From Nocardia sp. XZ_19_385 (GTDB lineage: Bacteria; Actinomycetota; Actinomycetes; Mycobacteriales; Mycobacteriaceae), in NCBI RefSeq assembly GCF_015355755.1, contig NZ_JACVEE010000002.1, forward strand, positions 1,736,001-1,800,000: a DNA stretch of 64,000 bases, given 5' to 3'. Positions 58,515 through 64,000 of this stretch are shown here, in pieces. Positions within the stretch are counted from its first letter, which is position 1, and each line of letters begins with the position of its first letter. The notes beneath the pieces are model-generated. The model did no database searches, had not been told where the DNA came from, and was given only the letters and a program-made list of their open reading frames with translations. Position numbers and translations under genes: made by a program.

Positions 58515-60616
58515 GCCTGGCCTCCCTGCTCGAGCCGCCACACCGCGTCGGAGCCGCGTGGCCGGGGTGAATCGGAGTGCCGCGCGGCACTGTGCACCGG
58601 ATCGGCCTCCAGGATGCGTCCCGCCTCCAGATGCACCGTACGGTCGCAGACGGCCGCCATATCCGCGACGTCGTGCGAGATCACGATCTGCGTCAAGCCG
58701 GAATCCCGGAGCCGCGCAAGAAGTTCCACGATATCGGCGCGGCCTTCGGGATCGAGTCCGGCCAACGGCTCGTCGAGGACGACAACCTCCGGCCGGCAGG
58801 TCACGATCGCCGCGAGCACGACCCGTTTGGCCTGGCCGCCGCTGAGTCGCTCGATGGAGTGCGTGGTCATGTACCGATCCAGGCTCACCGCATCCAGGGC
58901 CCGGCCGACCGCGCCGGTGCCTTTGGCGCGCCCGCCCCAGTCCGCGATCTCCTCGCCGACGGTCTGCTTCTGCAATTGCAGCCGGGAATGCTGGAACGCC
59001 AGCTGAACTCGCCTGATCTGCCGGCTCACCGGCTTGCCCTCGAGTTCGCAAGTGCCCGAGGTGGGCTCGATGAGGCCGGCCAGGATCCAGGCCAGCGTGG
59101 ATTTTCCGGATCCGTTGCCGCCCACCACGAGTAGCGTTTCGCCGCGCCGGACCGAGAGGTCGACGCCGTGCAAAGCCGCTGTCTCCCAGGGCGTTCGGCG
59201 GTTGTAGCTGTAGTGCACGTCGCGCAGTTCCAGCAGCGGCGGGCCCATCGGCCGGCGCCTGGTGTCCCACACCGGACGGGGCCAGTCGGGCAGCCGCTCG
59301 ACCGCGCGTCCCTCGGCCAGGTGCACCACCCGGTCGGCCGCGGCGGCATCGGCTTCGTGGTGGGTCACCAGCAGCACCGCCATCGGATGCCGCCTGGGCA
59401 AACCGGCGAGCAGCGCGACCAATTCCTGGCGGCCGTCGGGGTCGATCATCGAGGTCGCCTCGTCGGCGATGAGCAGCGCGGGCCGGCGAGCCAGCGCGGC
59501 CGCCACCGCGAGCCGTTGCTGCTGCCCACCCGACAGCGCGGCGGTTTCCTTACCGCCCATGCCCGCCAGCCCCACTTCGGCGAGCAAGGCCTCGACATCC
59601 ACCTGCCCGGACAGTTCTTCCGGCAAGCCCCACACCACGTCATCGGCGACGAGCACGCCCAGCGTCTGGCTCTCCGGCCGCTGCAGGACCAGCGCGGTGC
59701 CGCCCAGATGCCCGAGCCCCGCGGAGCCGGGCCGGTCGACGACGCCGGAAGTGGGCGGCAGCCCGGCCAGCAGCCGGGTCAACGTCGACTTGCCGGACCC
59801 GTTGTGCCCCACCACCGCGACGAACTCGCCGACCTCAACCGACAGATCGATGTCGCGCAGCGCGTCCGTGTCGGCCCCCGGATACCGGAATCCGGCCCGG
59901 CGCAACGTCACCGGCAACGGTGCGATCGGCCGCTCGTCGACCGGTGCGTCGAGGCGATCCGTGCTGGGCAGCCACGCCAGCCGATCCAGCACCGAACCGA
60001 GAATGAACCAGGACACCAGCGCGCTCACCGCCACACCGAAGGCGACGCCACCGCCGACGTAGAGCCACCACCAGCGCAAAATCGCGTCGGTGAGATCGGC
60101 CACGGCCTGGCCGGCCGGTGCCAGCTCCGAGAAGCGCCCGATGATCTTCTGGGTGCCCTGCGCGGTGTCGCGAATGGAGTTGAAGACCAGCATCCGGGTC
60201 TGCGCGAAAACCAGGAGCAGGACGACGGACTGCAACCCCCACGCCAGCCCCGCCAGCAGCGCCAGGCCGAAGACGGAGAAGAAGCCGCCGTTACGGCGCT
60301 TCACGCCGCCGATGATGCCGCCGATGGTGGCGGTCATGAGGATGCCGAGGGCGGGCATCAGGCCCGCGGCGACAAAGGTGACCAGGGTGGCCGCGACGGC
60401 GGTGCCGGTGACCGCCCGCAAGCGGTGCCGGTGCGCGAGCATGCCCATTGGGACGGCGGCCACCAGTTGCAGGGCGGCTGCGAATGGAACTACCGAGCCG
60501 ACGGTGACCAGGCCGACAGTGACCCCGCCCAGCACCGCCCCGGTCGCCAGCTCGATCGGCCGCAGCGGGCCGTGTTCTGGGGAACCGGGCGGAGGCACGG
60601 TCGTCAGTTCATGCAC
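58511..60616 (-). CDS. ECF transporter fusion: membrane S-like domain plus two ABC ATPases
   Basis: GTG 60616 (VHELTTVPPPGSP) gives 701 residues, like Rv2326c. Residues ~20-205 are a membrane domain of five or six helices (IELATGAVLGGVTVGLVTVG, GILMTATIGGIIGGVKRR, LALLAGLAWGLQSVVLLLVF), probably an integrated S-like component. Two ATPase domains follow. The first has Walker A VGHNGSGKST, signature LSGGQQQR and Walker B LLIADEAT; the second has VGGNGSGKST, LSGGQAKR and VVVLDEPL. It energises uptake of a vitamin or metal with EcfT; the substrate is not recognisable. Operon with ecfT by ATGA overlap. Confidence 0.92.
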   Translation of the reverse strand: MHELTTVPPPGSPEHGPLRPIELATGAVLGGVTVGLVTVGSVVPFAAALQLVAAVPMGMLAHRHRLRAVTGTAVAATLVTFVAAGLMPALGILMTATIGGIIGGVKRRNGGFFSVFGLALLAGLAWGLQSVVLLLVFAQTRMLVFNSIRDTAQGTQKIIGRFSELAPAGQAVADLTDAILRWWWLYVGGGVAFGVAVSALVSWFILGSVLDRLAWLPSTDRLDAPVDERPIAPLPVTLRRAGFRYPGADTDALRDIDLSVEVGEFVAVVGHNGSGKSTLTRLLAGLPPTSGVVDRPGSAGLGHLGGTALVLQRPESQTLGVLVADDVVWGLPEELSGQVDVEALLAEVGLAGMGGKETAALSGGQQQRLAVAAALARRPALLIADEATSMIDPDGRQELVALLAGLPRRHPMAVLLVTHHEADAAAADRVVHLAEGRAVERLPDWPRPVWDTRRRPMGPPLLELRDVHYSYNRRTPWETAALHGVDLSVRRGETLLVVGGNGSGKSTLAWILAGLIEPTSGTCELEGKPVSRQIRRVQLAFQHSRLQLQKQTVGEEIADWGGRAKGTGAVGRALDAVSLDRYMTTHSIERLSGGQAKRVVLAAIVTCRPEVVVLDEPLAGLDPEGRADIVELLARLRDSGLTQIVISHDVADMAAVCDRTVHLEAGRILEADPVHSAARHSDSPRPRGSDAVWRLEQGGQA

Positions 60617-60898
60617 GAGTCCAAGTCTGCCGTAATCACCAGGACGACACCTCGCTGCCGCTCGGCGTTCGTCCTGCCGATTTGGTTCGGATGGGCACCG
60701 GGGGCGCTTCGCTTCCCCGGTGCCGCACTGCTTCGGGCTTGCCTCGCTGCGCTCGGCGTTCGCCCTGAGGTGATGCATTGACCGTGGGAGGCGGGTGAGT
60801 GAAGGCGTGGATCGGTCGCTCGACGTCGCCAGCGCGCCTTCGCCATTCGCGTTGCGGACCTCGGTTGGTCAGGTGGGTGGATGAGGCTGTGGGTTGAG
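60617..60898. other. intergenic region with imperfect direct repeat and hairpin
   Basis: CTCGGCGTTCGTCCTG with its left flank CCTCGCTGCCG (60650-60676) recurs as CCTCGCTGCGCTCGGCGTTC... at 60742-60766. Between them is the hairpin GCACCGGGG/CCCCGGTGC (60695-60703, 60715-60723). The region is GC-rich and holds no gene that I can support; the hairpin might end the transcript of the convergent direction. No riboswitch core was recognised. Confidence 0.35.
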
Positions 60899-62395
60899 TC
60901 AGAGGGTGGGGTGGGTTGGAGCGTGGGGATTCGGGGGCGGCGTCAATGTGTAGTCGGCGGGGTCTAGTTTGCGGATCTTGCGGCGGTAGCTGGTTTGGGA
61001 GCCGGGCCAGTTGTTGGTTATGCGGCCGGAGGGGTTGCGGTACCAGCTGGTGCAGAAGTTCCAGGGGGTGCGGGATAGGCGTTTTTGCAGGGTTGTGTTG
61101 TATTGGTCTTCTCGGTCGGGGCGGACGTCGAGGGTGTGGTGGGGGTGGTCGGCTAGGAGTTCGATGGCTTGGCGGATGTAGCGGGATTGGGATTCCATCA
61201 TGTAGATGATCGAGCCGACGCCGAGGTTGGTGTTCGGGCCGTAGATCATGAACATGTTTGGGAAGTTGGGGACGGTGATGCCGTAGTAGGCGTGGGCGCC
61301 GTCGGACCAGGTGTCGGCTAGTTTGTGGCCGTTGCGGCCGAAGATCTGCATGGGCCAGAGGAATTCGGTGCCCTTGAAGCCGGTGCCGTAGATGATGATG
61401 TCGGCTTCGTGCACGGTGCCGTCGGCGGTGCGTACGCCGGCGGGGGTGATTTCGGTGATGGTCGCGGTTTCGACGTGGACGTTGGGCTGGGTCAGGGCCG
61501 GGTAGTAGTCGTTGGAGAACAGGCCGCGTTTGCATCCGATCGGGTAGTCGGGGGTGAGTTTGGCGCGCAGTTCGGGGTCCTCTACCTGTTTGTTCAGGTG
61601 GCGGGTGGCGAGTGCTGCCACCAAGCGCGCGATCGCCGGAAACTCCACCAGGCCCAGGGAAACGAACTCGGCGATGGCCCACCAGCCGAAGCGTTCGGCG
61701 AGCAGGGCGCCGGGCAGGCGGGCAAAGAGTTTGTGCTGGATGGGGGAGTAGTCGGTGTCGAATTTGGGGATCACCCAGGCGGGGGTGCGCTGGAACAGCG
61801 TGAGCTGCTCGACCTTCGGCTGGATCTCCGGAATGTATTGGATGGCGCTGGCTCCGGTGCCGATGCAGGCCACACGCCTGCCGGTCAGTTCGACGTTGTC
61901 GTCCCATTCGGCGGAGTGAAATGCCTGGCCCGCGAAGGTATCCAGGCCCGGGATGGCGGGCAGCGCGGGGCGGGACAGCTGGCCGACCGCGGGGATGAGG
62001 ATGTCGCAGGTCCGGGCGGCGCCGTCGGTGGTGTGCACGGTCCAGCGGGCGGTGGCCTCGTCGAATTCGGCGTGGGTGACTTCCGCACCGAACACGATGG
62101 CGTCGAGCAGACGGTGGCGCTCGGTGACTCCGCGCAGGTAGTCGTGGATGGCGGCCCGGCCTGAATAGCGCTGCGGCCAATCCGGTTTCGGCTCGAAGGA
62201 ATAGGAGTAGAGCGGTGAGGGCACGTCGCAGGCCGCGCCGGGGTAGGTGTTCTCCCGCCACACCCCGCCGATGTCGGCGGCTCGCTCCAGGATGGCGATA
62301 TCGCCGAAGCCGTTGCGCCGCAATTCGATCGCCATGCCGATGCCGCCGAACCCGGCGCCGATGATGAGGATCGAGGGATCCGTGTCCTTGGTCAT
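60899..62395 (-). CDS. Baeyer-Villiger-type flavin monooxygenase
   Basis: ATG 62395 (MTKDTDPSILIIGAGFGGIG) gives 498 residues. FAD site GAGFGGIGMAIELRRNGFGD, NADPH site GTGASAIQYIPEI, the Baeyer-Villiger fingerprint-like FAGQAFHSAEWDDN (FxGxxxHxxxW), and ATP-like GTGFKGTEF. Such enzymes insert oxygen into ketones, for example sterol or cyclic ketones. The divergent AraC-type gene, 108 bp away, probably controls it. An inverted repeat sits at 62429-62450 in the gap. Confidence 0.93.
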   Translation of the reverse strand: MTKDTDPSILIIGAGFGGIGMAIELRRNGFGDIAILERAADIGGVWRENTYPGAACDVPSPLYSYSFEPKPDWPQRYSGRAAIHDYLRGVTERHRLLDAIVFGAEVTHAEFDEATARWTVHTTDGAARTCDILIPAVGQLSRPALPAIPGLDTFAGQAFHSAEWDDNVELTGRRVACIGTGASAIQYIPEIQPKVEQLTLFQRTPAWVIPKFDTDYSPIQHKLFARLPGALLAERFGWWAIAEFVSLGLVEFPAIARLVAALATRHLNKQVEDPELRAKLTPDYPIGCKRGLFSNDYYPALTQPNVHVETATITEITPAGVRTADGTVHEADIIIYGTGFKGTEFLWPMQIFGRNGHKLADTWSDGAHAYYGITVPNFPNMFMIYGPNTNLGVGSIIYMMESQSRYIRQAIELLADHPHHTLDVRPDREDQYNTTLQKRLSRTPWNFCTSWYRNPSGRITNNWPGSQTSYRRKIRKLDPADYTLTPPPNPHAPTHPTL

Positions 62396-62428
62396 GTGCC
62401 GCTGCCTGCTGTTCGATGCTGCCTACCG

Positions 62429-62450
62429 GTCTGTGATCCACCCCACAGAC
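62429..62450. promoter_or_regulatory. inverted repeat between monooxygenase and AraC genes
   Basis: GTCTGTG (62429-62435) and CACAGAC (62444-62450) are perfect 7-bp arms around eight bases in the divergent gap. This position suits an operator for the AraC-type regulator or another repressor. Binding is inferred. Confidence 0.45.
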
Positions 62451-62503
62451 TCCATCCTCCACTCTAGGGGCGGGCGTCAGGCCGATCGACAAATTCGGCC
62501 ATA

Positions 62504-63571
62504 ATGGGTCACATGCAGCGTCTTCTTGATCCGGGGATACGCGACTGGAACTTCCCGCGCGGTATCGCCAGCGTGGCGCTGATGGTCGGCTACGCGGGCG
62601 AACACGGGGTGCCGGTCGCGCGCATGCTGGCCGGGACCGGGCTGAGCGAGCCGACGCTGCACAATCCCGACGCCCAGATCGACGCGCACATCGAGCTCGC
62701 GGTCATCCGCAACCTGGTCCGCGAACTCGCCGAGGTGCCCGCCCTCGGCGTGGAGGTCGGCCGCCGGTACCGCATCACCACCTTCGGGATCTTCGGTTTC
62801 GCCTGCGTCAGCAGTCCGACGCTGGGCGAGGCGATCGCGTTCGCGCTGCGCTACCTGGATCTGAGCTTCACCTTCTGCCTGCCGGTCGCGGAATGGAACG
62901 CGGGTGAGTTCGTGGCGTGGGTGCACGACGAAGGGGTGCCCGCCGACGTGCGGCAGTTCCTCGTCGAGCGCGATGTGACCGCGATGAACCAGGTGATGAG
63001 TGACCTGATGGGCGCTCCGCTGCGCCTGGTCCGGGCCGAATTCCGTTTCCCCGCACCGGCTTACGCAGACCGAATCCAGGACGTCACGGGCGTCCAGCCG
63101 CGGTTCGGGCAGCCCTACAATCTGTTCGCGCTCGACCCCGCGGTGCTGGAACAGCCACTGCCGCAAGCCAATGAGCACACCTGGGCGATGTGCCTGGCGC
63201 AGTGCCGCGAGCTGGTCGATCGCCGCCGGGCCCGCACCGGCATCGCGGCCCAGGTGCGCGAACTGCTGGTGCCCGGCGGCGCCGACGGGTTCTGCGCACC
63301 GCCCGGAATCGACACTGTCGCAGGCCATCTCAATATGAGCACGCGCACGCTGCGCCGCCATCTCGACGCCGCGGGGACCAGCTACCGGGCACTGCTGGAC
63401 GAGGTCCGGCGCGCGCTGGCGGAGGAAATGCTCACCGCCACACCGCTGTCGGTCAGCGATGTGGCGATTCGCCTGGGTTACGCCGAATCGTCCACGTTCA
63501 TCTACGCGTTCAAGCGCTGGACCGGAAGCACTCCCGCCGTCTACCGCAGGGAACGCGCGCCGGCCCGGTGA
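62504..63571 (+). CDS. AraC-family transcriptional regulator
   Basis: ATG 62504 gives 355 residues; ATG 62513 (MQRLLDPGIRDWNF) is an equally good start. The N-terminal ~200 residues are an arabinose-binding-type (AraC_binding_2-like) domain: GIASVALMVGYAGEHGVPVARML, RYRITTFGIFGFACVSSPTLGEAI. The C-terminal AraC domain has two helix-turn-helix units: HLNMSTRTLRRHLDAAGTSY and SVSDVAIRLGYAESSTFIYAF, with the signature FKRWTGSTPAVYRR. It is divergent from the monooxygenase and probably regulates it in response to a ketone or steroid-like inducer. Confidence 0.93.
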   Translation: MGHMQRLLDPGIRDWNFPRGIASVALMVGYAGEHGVPVARMLAGTGLSEPTLHNPDAQIDAHIELAVIRNLVRELAEVPALGVEVGRRYRITTFGIFGFACVSSPTLGEAIAFALRYLDLSFTFCLPVAEWNAGEFVAWVHDEGVPADVRQFLVERDVTAMNQVMSDLMGAPLRLVRAEFRFPAPAYADRIQDVTGVQPRFGQPYNLFALDPAVLEQPLPQANEHTWAMCLAQCRELVDRRRARTGIAAQVRELLVPGGADGFCAPPGIDTVAGHLNMSTRTLRRHLDAAGTSYRALLDEVRRALAEEMLTATPLSVSDVAIRLGYAESSTFIYAFKRWTGSTPAVYRRERAPAR

Positions 63572-63574
63572 GGC

Positions 63575-64000
63575 TCACACGTGCAGGGTGGGTTCCGGGC
63601 TCGGTTCGGTGGGCAGCACGCCGATCCGGCCGCCCATCGGGACGGTGCGGAAATGGGTTGTGATCCGATTGTTTTCGATGATGTGCAGCGCGACCGACGG
63701 GTCCGGGGCGTAATCCATGACGTGGTCCGGGAGTTCGAGTTCCCACTCCCCACCCAAAACAGACGCGGTGCTCGGCGCGATCAGCAGTGGCTTGCCCGCG
63801 AAAGTCGTTGTCGCCGCGGAGTGCGCGTGGCCGGTGAGGACGCCGAGGATCCGGTCGTCGTCCATGACGAGCTTGGCGAAGCGGTCCGGATCCTCCAGCG
63901 CGATCGCATCGACGACCGGGCTGAACAGCGGCGCGGGCGGATGGTGCAGCGCCAGCAGGATCGGCTTGCCGGCGGGCGCGCCCTGCAGGACCTCGGCCAG
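63575..64000 (-). CDS. metallophosphoesterase, C-terminal part (5' end outside window)
   Basis: The minus-strand frame is open to the end of the window; the visible C-terminal ~140 residues include GKPILLALHHPPAPLFSPV and VLTGHAHSAATTTFAG, the last two metal-binding motifs (HH and GHxH) of a calcineurin-like phosphoesterase (CpdA/Icc-like). The N-terminal motifs (DxH, GDxxD) lie beyond 64000. Cyclic-nucleotide phosphodiesterase activity is possible. It is three bases from the convergent AraC stop. Confidence 0.9.
   Translation of the reverse strand: MAEVLQGAPAGKPILLALHHPPAPLFSPVVDAIALEDPDRFAKLVMDDDRILGVLTGHAHSAATTTFAGKPLLIAPSTASVLGGEWELELPDHVMDYAPDPSVALHIIENNRITTHFRTVPMGGRIGVLPTEPSPEPTLHV

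Noticed and set aside
59168..60781. 537-codon plus-strand frame opposite the ECF ATPase
   Set aside because: The opposite strand carries complete Walker and signature motifs; this frame has none.
60617..60898. Riboswitch (cobalamin or thiamine type) before the ECF genes
   Set aside because: No conserved B12-box, TPP or other core was found; only a hairpin and imperfect direct repeat.

Overview
The window is a GC-rich chromosomal segment of a mycolic-acid actinomycete, most likely Nocardia or a close relative. Codon third positions are almost all G or C and GTG starts are common. The gene set is typical of this group: an Rpf resuscitation factor, SepH, PrrAB, AccD3, a LigD with the order polymerase-phosphoesterase-ligase, and a complete conservon (CvnA-D). 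Much of the gene order follows, from memory, the Mycobacterium tuberculosis stretch Rv0861c-Rv0909, interrupted by accessory genes. No rRNA, tRNA, CRISPR array or prophage was recognised.

Layout. 1-7.3 kb: the 3' end of an XPB-type helicase, a membrane protein, a LysE exporter, an exported M1 peptidase, a coiled-coil protein, a possible 30-residue hydrophobic peptide behind a palindromic operator, a lipoprotein, and the helicase-associated protein that sits beside XPB in mycobacteria. 7.5-12.9 kb: rpfA with a CRP-type site and a structured leader that may be a c-di-AMP riboswitch, a cold-shock protein, DUF2771/MFS genes and a glutamine cyclotransferase-like lipoprotein. 12.9-17.6 kb: a DUF3027 protein and a sacsin-like ATPase that may be translationally coupled through a non-canonical start. 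17.6-24.8 kb: a TetR/ceramidase pair with a perfect operator, a MarR regulator, YccF, an Eis acetyltransferase, a SpoU methyltransferase and small membrane proteins.

25-40.6 kb: sepH, serC, an FKBP isomerase, gltA, a TnpB-only IS200/IS605-like element, pdxH, a second citrate synthase (citA), a VOC protein, a WYL regulator, prrAB, a hemophore-like protein and prpE. 40.9-45.9 kb: a four-gene conservon whose histidine-kinase-like protein carries a tail with about 20 LPQR motifs. 45.9-57.5 kb: accD3, ligD, a MT0933-type antitoxin-like protein, a metallo-beta-lactamase-fold hydrolase, echA6, a flavoprotein, an aldo/keto reductase, an isochorismatase-like hydrolase, a secreted lipase and a glycine-rich exported protein. 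57.8-64 kb: an ECF transporter (EcfT plus an S-like/ATPase/ATPase fusion), a Baeyer-Villiger monooxygenase divergent from an AraC regulator, and the 3' part of a metallophosphoesterase gene.

The genes are mostly housekeeping: cell division, cell-wall resuscitation, serine, vitamin B6 and citrate metabolism, acyl-CoA metabolism, two-component and conservon signalling. The most unusual points are the possible dual cyclic-nucleotide control of rpfA, the TnpB element whose right end coincides with the pdxH stop codon, the LPQR-repeat kinase tail, the start-codon anomaly of the sacsin-like ATPase, and the small peptide gene under overlapping palindromes.
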